Shown: positions 53,627 through 62,504 of the stretch, piece by piece | How positions within the stretch are numbered: the stretch's first letter is position 1 | How the letters are laid out: every line of letters begins with the position of its first letter | Assembly (NCBI RefSeq): GCF_030758315.1 | Contig: NZ_CP132336.1 | Location: 1,674,001 to 1,738,000 of the forward strand | Length of the DNA stretch: 64,000 nt | Origin: Pararhizobium sp. IMCC3301 | GTDB lineage: Bacteria; Pseudomonadota; Alphaproteobacteria; Rhizobiales; GCA-2746425 | Direction of reading: 5' to 3' | Made by a program: the position numbers and the translations under genes | Notes under the pieces: generated by a model | The model's input: the letters and a program-made list of their open reading frames with translations, nothing else | Databases searched by the model: none | Told to the model about the DNA's origin: nothing

Positions 53627-54547
53627 ATGAAGAACGAGTTTTTGCGCTCGGTTGAGCGATTTGTTGCGGTTGCCGAGTCTGGTTCGATCCAGAGAGCAGC
53701 CAAAACGTTGAATATTTCACAGCCCTCTTTGACCCATTCGGTCGCCAAGATCGAAGAGGGCTTCGAGATTCGCTTATTTCATCGCTCCACACGTGGCGTT
53801 GTCCTGACACCGGCAGGGGAACTTCTTTATCCGCGCGCCAAAGCTATCCTTTCAGAAGGAGGGATGGCCGTTCGCGAAATTAGTGATTTGAAAGAAGGCC
53901 AGATTGGAAGATTTCATATCCGGGCCGGCGTATCCTGGGGCTACTGTTTTATGCCTGAAATTATGGCCAATTTGAAACACAGCTTTCCTGAGCTTGATAT
54001 CCATTTCAATATCGGAAACACGTCTGAGGCATTTCCGCAGATGGAAGCCGGTGAAATCGATGCGATTATCGGCCAGATCCTCGATCATGAAGAAAGTTTG
54101 GCAGGTATCGAATGTACCGAACTCGGCACCATTAAATCTGTTCTGGTGTGTGGTAACGCACACCCGTTGGCGTCGAAGCAAAAAGTCTCCATTGAAGACA
54201 TCGCCGGCCAATTATTTATCGCCTATGAACCCGATGTCGACATGCCAAACAGCCCTCTTGCGCAGATGGCAGGAAATTCCAAAGCCAACATAGATATTGC
54301 GATGCGCACGCGCTCGCCTCATGCTGCGCTGGAAATGGTCTCATCCGGAAATTTCCTGACAGTACTGTCGAATCCGTTCGTGCAAAAATACAAATTCCCG
54401 TCCCTGAAAATTTTGCCGACGGATTTTCTGAACCATGAGATGCGGACAGGTATTTATTTTCGTCAGACATTGGTCCTGACAGATCCGTTTCGGCAGTTAA
54501 TGCGGGACTTGAGAAAAGCGGCACGCAGCATCAATCTGCCGAGCTGA
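53627..54547 (+). CDS. LysR family transcriptional regulator
   Basis: A 306-residue LysR regulator: N-terminal HTH (VERFVAVAESGSIQRAAKTLNIS QPSLTHSVAKIEE region, about residues 5-65), then the effector-binding domain with FHIRAGVSWGYCFMPEIM. The start at 53627 gives the family's usual spacing to the HTH; an ATG at 53612 is also possible and neither has a clear ribosome site. Its 3' end overlaps the opposite-strand enolase-superfamily gene by 17 bases. It probably controls the hydroxyacid and TctCBA genes through the T-N11-A repeats near 56.8 kb. Confidence 0.9.
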   Translation: MKNEFLRSVERFVAVAESGSIQRAAKTLNISQPSLTHSVAKIEEGFEIRLFHRSTRGVVLTPAGELLYPRAKAILSEGGMAVREISDLKEGQIGRFHIRAGVSWGYCFMPEIMANLKHSFPELDIHFNIGNTSEAFPQMEAGEIDAIIGQILDHEESLAGIECTELGTIKSVLVCGNAHPLASKQKVSIEDIAGQLFIAYEPDVDMPNSPLAQMAGNSKANIDIAMRTRSPHAALEMVSSGNFLTVLSNPFVQKYKFPSLKILPTDFLNHEMRTGIYFRQTLVLTDPFRQLMRDLRKAARSINLPS

Positions 54548-55661
54548 TTGCTTCCAGATCGCGATTAAGTTCGATTCCAAGTCCAGGCCCTGGCGGAAGT
54601 GCGGCGCATCCATCAACCAGCGGTGGAAATGGCGCGCCGACAATATCGTGGAAAAGTGGCGTCTCGTTGAATTGATATTCCAGTAAGGGACAGTTTGGCA
54701 GCGTTGATGCGAGCTGAAGACTTGCGGCATGGCAAACCGGCCCAGTCGGATTATGGAGGCAACAGAACACGCCATACTCATCCGCCAGTCGAGCAATTTT
54801 CTGACACTCGGAAAGTCCACCGGCATATTTGACGTCCGGCATGATGACATCAACGGCCTCGGCAACCAGAAAATCAGCGAAGGCGTTTCGCCCATTCAAC
54901 GATTCCAGCCCTGCAAGCAACACGCCTTGCGCATTACATTTCTGACGAATTTTCCGGATGTCCGAAATCGCGTCACGGGTTTCTGCAATGGGACATTCAA
55001 TCCAGAACAATCCATAGTCACGCACATCGGCAACTAGCTGACATGCTGTTTCAGGATCAAAGCGCCAATGGCAGTCAATTGACAGAGCGATTTTTTCACC
55101 AAGTGCCGCCCTGCAGGCCGCGATACGTGCAAGACCCGCGTCGTAATAGGATCGCCCATCTTGTGCCGGGCCACAGGTCCAGTCCAGATCGTCAAAAGGG
55201 GCAATTTTTACGGCAGTAAAACCTGCCGCGATTGCGTCTTGTGCCGTCCGGGCAAAACCCTCGGGCGTGCGTTCATAAATCCCGCGATTGATGTTTGCAT
55301 AGAGACGGCAATCCTGAAGGGCTCCGCCAAACAGAGCCGCGACAGACAGATCACGGCGCTTGCCTCTGATATCCCAAAGGGCCTGTTCGAAAGCTGACAC
55401 GGCAGTAAACGCATGACTGTCACCCGCCGCTTTGACGAGGAGTTGCGCAACGTCGTCATCGTCTGGTTCAGGGTGCCCGCAAATGCGCTCGGCCAGTGAT
55501 TTGATAGCCGCCTTCACAGCCAGCTCGTGACCTTCCATAGTGGCTTCGCCCACGCCATGGAGCCCATCACTCGAAGTGACTTTGAGAAACAGCCATTCAG
55601 ACCTGGGTGACACGCGGAGCGAGATCAACTCGATCGCGTCAATATCAATAGTTCTGCTCAT
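54531..55661 (-). CDS. enolase superfamily enzyme (mandelate racemase/muconate lactonizing type)
   Basis: A 376-residue enzyme of the MR/MLE group, abstracting the alpha-proton of a carboxylate to dehydrate or epimerise it. Seen are GLHGVGEATMEGHE in the capping domain, AVKIAPF on the second barrel strand, metal-ligand strands SIDCHWRFD and FWIECPI, LLAGLESLNG, and the later MPDVKYAGGLSECQKIA and LHNPTGP. The substrate is unknown; a sugar acid or hydroxyacid would fit. It overlaps the hydroxyacid dehydrogenase gene by 4 bases. Confidence 0.88.
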   Translation of the reverse strand: MSRTIDIDAIELISLRVSPRSEWLFLKVTSSDGLHGVGEATMEGHELAVKAAIKSLAERICGHPEPDDDDVAQLLVKAAGDSHAFTAVSAFEQALWDIRGKRRDLSVAALFGGALQDCRLYANINRGIYERTPEGFARTAQDAIAAGFTAVKIAPFDDLDWTCGPAQDGRSYYDAGLARIAACRAALGEKIALSIDCHWRFDPETACQLVADVRDYGLFWIECPIAETRDAISDIRKIRQKCNAQGVLLAGLESLNGRNAFADFLVAEAVDVIMPDVKYAGGLSECQKIARLADEYGVFCCLHNPTGPVCHAASLQLASTLPNCPLLEYQFNETPLFHDIVGAPFPPLVDGCAALPPGPGLGIELNRDLEAISSAD

Positions 55662-56668
55662 GCTTTTACGTGGCGCATCACATCACGATTGACCAGATAG
55701 CTCAAAGGTCTGTCAGACAAAAATTCAGAAATCGACTGAAAAACGCCTTCGGATGTCAGCCGCGCACATTCGTCGGTCCAGCACAGGGAATGCGGTGCTG
55801 AAATCAGATTATCAAATTGAAACAAAGGATTGTCTGCGCTGGCAGGCTCTGTTTCAAAAACATCCAGTCCCGCCCCGGCAATACGACCCAGAGCAAGGGC
55901 ATCGACCAGGGCATCCTGATTTACCAACGGCCCCCGTGCTGTGTTGATGAGAAATGCTGTGGGTTTCATAAGCGCAAAAGTATCAGAGTTTATGATATGT
56001 CGCGTTTTCAGTGTGAGCGGGCAATTTACAGCTAAAAAATCGGCCTTTTGGACGGTGGTTTCGAAGTCTGCCAACTCGACGCCCAGCTCAAGGGCATGTT
56101 GTTTGCTGGCGAAAGGATCATTGGCCATATAGCGCATGCCAAAGGGGCGCAACAGGCGAAATGCCTCTCGGGCAATGTTGCCAAATCCAATAGACGCGAA
56201 GACGCGGTTTTCCAGGCCGACACCCAGCAGGTTCCGGCCTGCCTGCCACTCTCCAGACCGGGTTAACAGGTCCTTCTCGCGGAGTCTGTGGCTTAACGCC
56301 AGCACCAGGGTCACGACGCTGGAGGCCACCGGACGCCTGACGCCTTCAGGTGTGGTCGTGAGTGAGATGCCAAGTCTCGTACAAGAGTCTACATCGATAT
56401 GGTCATAGCCCACACCAAAACGAGCGATGAGCCGGGTGCGAATGCTCTGAGGATTTGAAAACGCCGACTTTGGAACGCCCGTTTTGCGCACCACGAGAAT
56501 ATCGTGGGCCGCAAGGTCATCTGATGTCGCACCAGAGGGGCCCGAGGGAAGTGCTGTGATTTCAACATTTGGAATGGCAGCAATCTGATCGAAAACAGCT
56601 TTGTCCCAGACCTGACCACCACCATCATTGAATTCGCTCGTTACACCGATGCTGGTTGTTTGGCTCAC
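55658..56668 (-). CDS. D-isomer-specific 2-hydroxyacid dehydrogenase
   Basis: A 336-residue NAD-dependent D-2-hydroxyacid dehydrogenase: substrate-domain RFGVGYDHIDVDSC, cofactor motif SIGFGNIAREA, catalytic Arg in NTARGPLVNQDAL, Glu in FETEP, and His in SAPHSLCWTDE. The GTG at 56668 is chosen because AGGAGGA lies 7 bases upstream; a longer frame to 56758 has no such site. It is the first gene of the minus-strand pair, divergent from tctC, and shares the regulatory gap. Phosphoglycerate-, glyoxylate- or other 2-oxoacid reduction are options. Confidence 0.9.
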   Translation of the reverse strand: MSQTTSIGVTSEFNDGGGQVWDKAVFDQIAAIPNVEITALPSGPSGATSDDLAAHDILVVRKTGVPKSAFSNPQSIRTRLIARFGVGYDHIDVDSCTRLGISLTTTPEGVRRPVASSVVTLVLALSHRLREKDLLTRSGEWQAGRNLLGVGLENRVFASIGFGNIAREAFRLLRPFGMRYMANDPFASKQHALELGVELADFETTVQKADFLAVNCPLTLKTRHIINSDTFALMKPTAFLINTARGPLVNQDALVDALALGRIAGAGLDVFETEPASADNPLFQFDNLISAPHSLCWTDECARLTSEGVFQSISEFLSDRPLSYLVNRDVMRHVKA

Positions 56669-56787
56669 CTTAAATCCTCCTGCAAATGTATGATGCCTTT
56701 TTGACCAAGGAGACCAAAAATGGCGCGGTATAAACGACAGCCTATTTGCAGGGGACATAGAAATGTAATTGAAAATTGCCTGTTCAC

Positions 56788-56846
56788 ATAGAGATTGCCT
56801 ATATCCAATTAATTCCTTGCCAGGCGCATATATAGAAATTTCCTAT
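56788..56846. promoter_or_regulatory. pair of 15-bp LysR-type boxes in the divergent gap
   Basis: ATAGAGATTGCCTAT (56788-56802) and ATAGAAATTTCCTAT (56832-56846) match at 13 of 15 positions. Both keep ATAG-N7-CTAT and the T-N11-A spacing of LysR boxes; centres are 44 bp apart, near four helical turns. A half copy, ATAGAAAT, lies at 56757. The gap of 316 bases between the dehydrogenase gene and tctC holds no gene. Confidence 0.65.
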
Positions 56847-56984
56847 GCCAAACAGGAACTATCATGTTTTTCTGCTGAAGATACTGGCTTAGCAATGAGG
56901 CTAGGTGCCTTTTGGGAAACTGGAGGCATAAAGCGTCATGCCCGAAAATTGACGTTTTGAGGGAAACCATAAGGGAGACCAATC

Positions 56985-58025
56985 ATGAAACTCAAAGTCA
57001 ACCGCCGTCAATTTATTGGAGGGGGCCTTGCGCTGTCAGCCGGCATCGCCGCGCCCACGATATTGCAAGCCCAGGCCAAGTGGCCGAGCCGTCCAATCAC
57101 AGTAGCGATGACAGCACCTGCGGGTGGCGGAACAGACCGCGGCGTTCGACCGTTATGTGCTCTGCTGGAAAAAGCCCTGGGCGCCCCGCGCATCAGTCTT
57201 CAGGACATGTCCGGCGCTGGCGGGGTTCAGGCGACAGACTGGGTTCACAACCAGCCGGCTGATGGTAATGCCTGGCTTGGCACCGGCGACCAGATCGACT
57301 CCTTCGGTCTTATGGGACGTTATACCTATACCTATAAGGATTTCGATTTCTGGATGGCAGCAGGCACACCTGCTGGTTTCATGGTTAGGGCAGATTCGCC
57401 CTACCAGACAATGGCGGATCTCGTTCAGGCCATTATGGAAAATCCTGGTCAGATAACCTGTGCAACAACACCTTCAGGCACTGGCTGGTCTTCCCTTGCC
57501 GATTACATGAAGACAATCCACAAGCTGGATTTCCGTGCCGCAAACTTCAAAGGTGGCGGTCCGACAGTGCGCGCCCTTCTGGCAGGCGAGACAGATTTTG
57601 CTGTCGTCGGGATGACGCCATCAGCCAACTTTGTGCCCTCTGGTGACATCCGCATACTCGCCGCGACGGTCCCGCAAGACTGGGAAACGCTCGGCGTGAT
57701 CGTACCCTCTCTGCGCAACGCCTTTCCCAAAGATGAAGTAATGCGCGATACACTGCCCTGGACAAACGCAAACGGCATTGCGTTGCGCAAGGACACACCG
57801 AACGAAATCAAGGCAAAAATTGACGAAGCATTTGGCGAATTGGTTGATGGCCCCGAAATGCAGCAGGTCTACAAAGACAATGCTTATTTCTATTTTGGTA
57901 TGAAGGGACACACAGATTCCAACGAAATGATGCGCAAACGCGCGGCATTCGCCGGATATCTTCTCGAAGACGTAACGGGACTTGCCAAAGTCTCACGTGA
58001 AGAGCTCGGCATCGATAAAATTTAG
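56985..58025 (+). CDS. tctC: tripartite tricarboxylate transporter substrate-binding protein (TctC/Bug)
   Basis: A 346-residue periplasmic receptor of the Bug family. A twin-arginine-type signal (NRRQFIGGG, ending near LQAQA) is followed by KWPSRPITVAMTAPAGGGTDRGVRPL, the usual first strand and phosphate-like loop, and NFKGGGPTVRALLAGETDFA. AGGGAG lies 8 bases before the ATG. Bug receptors bind di- and tricarboxylates or other acids. The adjacent hydroxyacid dehydrogenase and enolase-type genes suggest a hydroxy- or sugar acid ligand. Confidence 0.92.
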   Translation: MKLKVNRRQFIGGGLALSAGIAAPTILQAQAKWPSRPITVAMTAPAGGGTDRGVRPLCALLEKALGAPRISLQDMSGAGGVQATDWVHNQPADGNAWLGTGDQIDSFGLMGRYTYTYKDFDFWMAAGTPAGFMVRADSPYQTMADLVQAIMENPGQITCATTPSGTGWSSLADYMKTIHKLDFRAANFKGGGPTVRALLAGETDFAVVGMTPSANFVPSGDIRILAATVPQDWETLGVIVPSLRNAFPKDEVMRDTLPWTNANGIALRKDTPNEIKAKIDEAFGELVDGPEMQQVYKDNAYFYFGMKGHTDSNEMMRKRAAFAGYLLEDVTGLAKVSREELGIDKI

Positions 58026-58037
58026 GCCGGTTACTAC

Positions 58038-58072
58038 TCCGGCACTCCGCGCCATAGTGCGCGGGTGCCGGA
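58038..58072 (+). terminator. intercistronic stem-loop after tctC
   Basis: TCCGGCAC-T-CCGCGC pairs with GCGCGGGTGCCGGA around the loop CATAGT: 14 bp with one bulged T, 12 bases after the tctC stop, followed by AGATTGTTTT. It probably raises the ratio of receptor to membrane subunits. Confidence 0.65.
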
Positions 58073-58102
58073 AGATTGTTTTCCTCACCGCGAAGGAAGC
58101 TT

Positions 58103-58621
58103 ATGCCTTCTCGTAGCAAACAGCCTGTCTCAGAGACCAAATCAGCCGTTTCAGACCATGCGCGAAGCCGCGACAAGGTCGCAGGGGTTGTTGTTTTGGT
58201 CGCGTCGACGGCTACGCTGATCGCATCGTATCTGATGCCATTGGTCGGCGAAGGACTTGATAAGTTTCTGGCGGCACCAGGTCTCACGCCCGCACTTTTG
58301 TCAATTTTCCTGATCCTCCTGTCACTGGTCCTGATCGCCAGAAACTGGAGCGCACCATTGACCCTGGGCGTTGGCGCTATTGGCGAAACCCAAAAGCGAA
58401 TGATGATCGCCTTTGCGATTATCGTCTTTTATATCGCCTCGCTTTATGTGCTGCCATATCTGGTTTCCACCTTCTTCATGATGTTCGCCTTCCAGTTTGT
58501 TTTCGCCAGCAGAGAGCGATCTGTAATGTACGTAATTCTCTGGTGCGGCGTCTATAGCGCTGCAATATCAGGCGCGCTCTACTACGTCTTTGGCGAAGTG
58601 TTTTACATACCCCTTCCGTAG
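58103..58621 (+). CDS. tctB: tripartite tricarboxylate transporter small subunit (TctB)
   Basis: A 172-residue protein with four helices typical of TctB: VAGVVVLVASTATLIASYLM, LLSIFLILLSLVLIARNW, MMIAFAIIVFYIASLYVLPYL and the C-terminal VMYVILWCGVYSAAISGALYY. GAAGGA precedes the ATG at 58103 by 5 bases. The sequence of this subunit is always variable; place between tctC and tctA confirms it. It starts 30 bases after the tctC hairpin. Confidence 0.9.
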   Translation: MPSRSKQPVSETKSAVSDHARSRDKVAGVVVLVASTATLIASYLMPLVGEGLDKFLAAPGLTPALLSIFLILLSLVLIARNWSAPLTLGVGAIGETQKRMMIAFAIIVFYIASLYVLPYLVSTFFMMFAFQFVFASRERSVMYVILWCGVYSAAISGALYYVFGEVFYIPLP

Positions 58622-58639
58622 CCAGAACCAGGTCCAGTC

Positions 58640-60142
58640 ATGTTATCGCAAGCCCTCAACATTCTCACTGATCCCGTCATCATGGTTGTTGCTGTTTTTG
58701 CGATGGCGTTCGGAATTCTCATGGGCGCCCTTCCCGGACTGACTGCACCGATGGCAATGGCGCTGCTTTTGGGGTTTGTCTATACTTTGCCCACCGACAT
58801 GTCGGTTATTGCCATGATCATGATCTTCCTTGGCGGGGTCTATGGTGGCTCGATGTCCGCGATCCTGTTGAACATCCCCGGCGCACCTGCCTCCGCGGCC
58901 ACCGCTCTTGATGGATATCCGCTCGCCCAGCAAGGCAAGGCAGGACGCGCTATTGGCCTTGTCACTGTGTCCTCGGCCTTTGGCTCATTCATGGGCGCGG
59001 TATTCATGGCCCTGCTGACGCCCTGGCTGGTAAAATTCTCGCTGCAATTTGCATCCTGGGAACTGCTGTTCCTCGTCCTGTTCGGCATTGTTGTAGCCGG
59101 CACGCTGTCTTCTGATGATCCGGTAAAAGGATGGATCTCGGGCTTGCTTGGCCTTCTGATCGCCATGGTCGGATTCGACGACCTGCACACCATTCCACGA
59201 TTTACTTTTGGCTCATCCTATCTGGCAGGAGGCATCGGGCTGATTGCCGCAATCGTCGGATTATTCGGGATTAGCCAGGTTGTCATTTCCATGGGACCGC
59301 GCAAATCCAACCAGGTTCTTGTAACCAAAGAATTGCGCAGTGTTTTACCTTCACTCAGTGACTTGCGCGGCAAGCTGCGTTTGTCCCTGCAATCGAGTAT
59401 TATTGGCACGATCATCGGCATCCTGCCCGGGGTCGGTGCGGACATGGGGGCATGGGCATCCTATTCCGCTGCCCGCCGCACTTCGAAAACACCTGAAATG
59501 TTCGGCAAAGGGTCGATGGAAGGCGTGCTCGCAGCCGAAACCGGAAACAATGCCGTCGTTCCCGGATCAATTATCCCGGTGATTGCACTTGGCCTTCCCG
59601 GCAGCGCGGGTGCTGCGATCTTCATGGCAGCCCTGTTCCTGCACGGATTAAAACCGGGGCCGACATTCCTTCTCGATAATCGTGAGCTGTTTGAATACAT
59701 TGTATCCGGTCTCCTGATCGGTTCGGTCCTGTTATGCGTGGTCGGGCTGGCACTGGCGCGCGCCATGATCAATATCCTGCGCGTACCACGAGAAAACATC
59801 ATGGCTGTGGTCATCGCCCTGGCGGCCATCGGCGCCTATGCTTCAAAGTTACAATTCAACGATCTCTGGATGATGGTCGGATTCGGTGTGCTTGGCCTTG
59901 TAATGCGGGCACTCAATTTCTCACTTGCACCCCTGGTTCTGGGCGTGGTCCTGGGACGGGCACTGGATGAATATTTGCGAAATGCTCTGGTCATCAGCGG
60001 CGGAGATTTAACGGCAATCTTTGACCGCCCGATTGCAACGATATTGCTGATTTTTCTTGTTGCCTTCATTGTTTTGGGAAATGCCAGATTACGAAAATTG
60101 CTGATGACTCCGCTGCGCCGCACCTTTCGCAAGAACGCTTAG
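58640..60142 (+). CDS. tctA: tripartite tricarboxylate transporter large subunit (TctA)
   Basis: A 500-residue membrane protein, the TTT core. The family's PGLTAPMAMALLLGFVYTL and GGVYGGSMSAILLNIPGAPAS repeats appear at the start, and the second-half repeat IIGILPGVGADMGAWASY with PVIALGLPGSAGAAI mirrors them. About twelve helices. It ends the LysR-linked tctCBA operon; the IS701-like element begins 99 bases later. Confidence 0.94.
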   Translation: MLSQALNILTDPVIMVVAVFAMAFGILMGALPGLTAPMAMALLLGFVYTLPTDMSVIAMIMIFLGGVYGGSMSAILLNIPGAPASAATALDGYPLAQQGKAGRAIGLVTVSSAFGSFMGAVFMALLTPWLVKFSLQFASWELLFLVLFGIVVAGTLSSDDPVKGWISGLLGLLIAMVGFDDLHTIPRFTFGSSYLAGGIGLIAAIVGLFGISQVVISMGPRKSNQVLVTKELRSVLPSLSDLRGKLRLSLQSSIIGTIIGILPGVGADMGAWASYSAARRTSKTPEMFGKGSMEGVLAAETGNNAVVPGSIIPVIALGLPGSAGAAIFMAALFLHGLKPGPTFLLDNRELFEYIVSGLLIGSVLLCVVGLALARAMINILRVPRENIMAVVIALAAIGAYASKLQFNDLWMMVGFGVLGLVMRALNFSLAPLVLGVVLGRALDEYLRNALVISGGDLTAIFDRPIATILLIFLVAFIVLGNARLRKLLMTPLRRTFRKNA

Positions 60143-60265
60143 CATCACCGCGATTCTGAAGAATATCGACATCCTCCACTTCCGGCATCAGTTGGATGTG
60201 GCCTGTCCGACCCGGAGACATAGATAACAGATTGCACCTAAGCTCGACTTTGTACGTTTTTGTGG

Positions 60266-60565
60266 TCAGGTCCAGAGCCAGAAGATGCCCTCGTTCGCTA
60301 TGAACTCGAGCGCCTCGTCGAGGGGTATGACGACGCCGCCGATGTCATCGACATCCTCCCATTTGCGCCGGTGTGACCAGTATCCGAGCCGGACTTCGTT
60401 GCCGTTGCCGGTCGGCTTCAGCCGGGCAATCGGCGCCTCCGTCTCCAGCAGGTAGAGATGGTAGGCACCCTTGTCTTTGTAAAAACCGACGCCACCACCA
60501 TTGGCGTCGTCGAAGGCTTCGATGCGAACGGCGATTTCGTCATGCTGCATGTGCCGATCATACAT
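60266..60565 (-). CDS. hypothetical passenger protein inside the IS element
   Basis: A 99-residue acidic soluble protein (VRIEAFDDANGGGVGFYKDK, YHLYLLETEAPIARLK, then GGVVIPLDEALEFIANEGIF). GAGG lies 7 bases before the ATG at 60565. It lies inside the inverted repeats, divergent from the transposase. No function is recognised; a conserved passenger, regulator or captured gene are options. Confidence 0.6.
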   Translation of the reverse strand: MYDRHMQHDEIAVRIEAFDDANGGGVGFYKDKGAYHLYLLETEAPIARLKPTGNGNEVRLGYWSHRRKWEDVDDIGGVVIPLDEALEFIANEGIFWLWT

Positions 60566-60647
60566 AGGAACACCTCAGGGCACGTGATTCACTTTGCCGC
60601 AGGTTTGCCTGCTTGCATGGTCAGCGACAAGGGATTCGAAACATGGG

Positions 60648-62033
60648 ATGAAACATCATGCCCCCTTCTTGCCGCCGTCTCCGGGCGATCCCGTTCCCCA
60701 GATCCTGCGCGATTGGCTGCAGGCGCTGCGCCCGTGCTTCACGGCGCCCAGTTGGGAGCACATGCTCGTCCTGGTCATGGGGGCCGTGCTGGCCCCGGGC
60801 AAGCGCACCGTCAGCGCCTGCCTGCGGATGACCGGGCGCGCCGAGGCGAAAAACTTTTCGAGCTACCATCAGCTCCTTAACCGCGCCCGCTGGGAGTCTC
60901 GCGATATGTCTCGGCGCCTGCTGGCCATGATCATCGACCGCCTCGTGCCGGAGGGTCCCGTGGTCATCGGGATGGACGATACAATCGAGCGCCGATGGGG
61001 GCGCAAAATCACTGCGCGCGGCATCTATCGCGATCCTGTCCGCTCCAGCCATGGCCACTTCGTCAAAGCCAGCGGGCTGCGCTGGTTGAGCTTCATGGTG
61101 CTGACGCCGGTCCCTTGGGCAGGTGTTGTGAAGGCCCTCCCGGTGCTCACCCTGTTGGCCCCCTCGGAGCGCTCCGACCACCAGCGCGGACGCAGGCACA
61201 AGCTGCTGACCGACTGGGCCCGCCAAGGGGCGCTCCAGCTCTGTCGCTGGATGCCAGAGCGCGACATCGTCTTCGTGGGCGATAGCGGCTTCGCTGTCCA
61301 TGAACTGGCGTACGCCATCGGCGGCCGAGCAACCCTCATCAGCCGACTGCGGCTCGACGCCAATCTCTACGCGGCCCCTCCAAAACGTGACGGCCACACC
61401 CTCGGACGCCCGGCGCAGAAGGGGCCACCCTTGCCCAAGCTGAAAACGCTGCTTTCAAACCCGACCACGCCCTGGAAAAGGATCACCGCGTCCTCCTGGT
61501 ATGGGCGCAAGCACCATAAGGCACTCGAAATTACCTCGAGCACCGCATTGTGGTACCGACCTGGTACGCCGCCCAAGCCAATTCGCTGGGTCCTCGTCAG
61601 GGATCCTGACGGCCGGCGCGCTCCGCAAGCTTTCTTCAGCACCGATACAACGCTCGATCCTGCCGACATCATCGCCCTGTTCGTCCGCCGCTGGCAGGTC
61701 GAGGTCACCTTCGCCGAAACCCGCGCCCATCTTGGCGTCGAAACCCAACGGCAATGGTCCGACAAAGCTATCGCCCGCACCACGCCGGCGCTGCTTGGTC
61801 TCTACAGCCTTATCTCTTTGTGGGCGTGCGATCTGTTGTCCAAGTCGAGCATTCCTTATGCCGCAGCCTGGTATCGTAAGACCCATCTCACCTTCACCGA
61901 TGCCATCGGCGCCGTAAGGCTCGCCTTATGGGTCGGAGACATTTATCAACACTCCCCGCCGCACCGGGAAAGACACAAAATCCCTCCCGACCGTCTCGTG
62001 CGTATGGCAGAGGCTCTCTGCTTCGCCGCATAA
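60648..62033 (+). CDS. IS701-like family transposase (DDE)
   Basis: A 461-residue transposase. The DDE acidic residues fit VVIGMDDTIERRWG (first Asp region), VFVGDSGFAVHELA (second) and WQVEVTFAETRAHLGVETQRQWS with the last Glu, the pattern of DDE_5-type (PF13546) transposases. The ATG at 60648 is taken as start; an upstream frame to 60594 exists. The stop is 14 bases from the right end of the element. It appears intact, so the element may still be active. Confidence 0.85.
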   Translation: MKHHAPFLPPSPGDPVPQILRDWLQALRPCFTAPSWEHMLVLVMGAVLAPGKRTVSACLRMTGRAEAKNFSSYHQLLNRARWESRDMSRRLLAMIIDRLVPEGPVVIGMDDTIERRWGRKITARGIYRDPVRSSHGHFVKASGLRWLSFMVLTPVPWAGVVKALPVLTLLAPSERSDHQRGRRHKLLTDWARQGALQLCRWMPERDIVFVGDSGFAVHELAYAIGGRATLISRLRLDANLYAAPPKRDGHTLGRPAQKGPPLPKLKTLLSNPTTPWKRITASSWYGRKHHKALEITSSTALWYRPGTPPKPIRWVLVRDPDGRRAPQAFFSTDTTLDPADIIALFVRRWQVEVTFAETRAHLGVETQRQWSDKAIARTTPALLGLYSLISLWACDLLSKSSIPYAAAWYRKTHLTFTDAIGAVRLALWVGDIYQHSPPHRERHKIPPDRLVRMAEALCFAA

Positions 62034-62051
62034 TGTACAAAGTCGAGCTAA

Positions 62052-62504
62052 GACATTGTAAAATGTATCCCGGTGGGGAGTCCCGAACTAGGGACGGTTC
62101 TCCAGGTTTTGGATTGCAGTCAGGTGGAACCGCTGCAATCGGGTTAGGCCGGCTTCGTAGCCATCATGCGAAAGCTTCTCGAAACCGCAAACGCACCGGT
62201 CAAGGCTGACCGTTTATGGGGCGCAAAAAGCCCTTGCCCATGATGGACACTCCGGCGACGTCTTAAAGTAGCGCAAGGGGCCGCATTTGGTCATACGAAG
62301 AGACCACGAAACCGCTCTGCCCCCTTTCAAGCCGATTTTAATCAGACAGAGCCGTGAAATCAGCAACTCCGCAATCAGTTCTAGGGAGCACGCCTTCCCT
62401 GCAGGCGATCAGAGACCGGCACAAAACACGCTGTTACTGTTCAGGAAAAACAACTATGTTACTGCCGAAAAGTGACGCTCCCCCCCCCCCGGCCACAGCC
62501 CACC
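62052..62504. other. 453-bp non-coding gap right of the IS element
   Basis: No supportable gene. GATTGCAG (62112-62119) and CTGCAATC (62133-62140) could pair across 13 bases. An 11-base run of C (62480-62490) lies 15 bases before the stop codon of the minus-strand TctA gene; its length may be unreliable. The content looks like leftovers of insertion events rather than a promoter. Confidence 0.5.

Larger units (their letters stand above)
60242..62047. mobile_element. IS701-like insertion sequence, 1,806 bp, with passenger gene
   Basis: AGCTCGACTTTGTAC (60241-60255) and its exact reverse complement (62035-62049) bound the element. CTAA occurs at both junctions (60238-60241 and 62048-62051), matching the YTAR 4-base duplication of IS701-family elements. 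It encodes a full transposase and, divergently, a 99-codon passenger. The flank GACCCGGAGACATAGATAAC just left looks like an IS481/IS3-type end, so older mobile DNA may have been hit; that part is weak. Confidence 0.82.
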
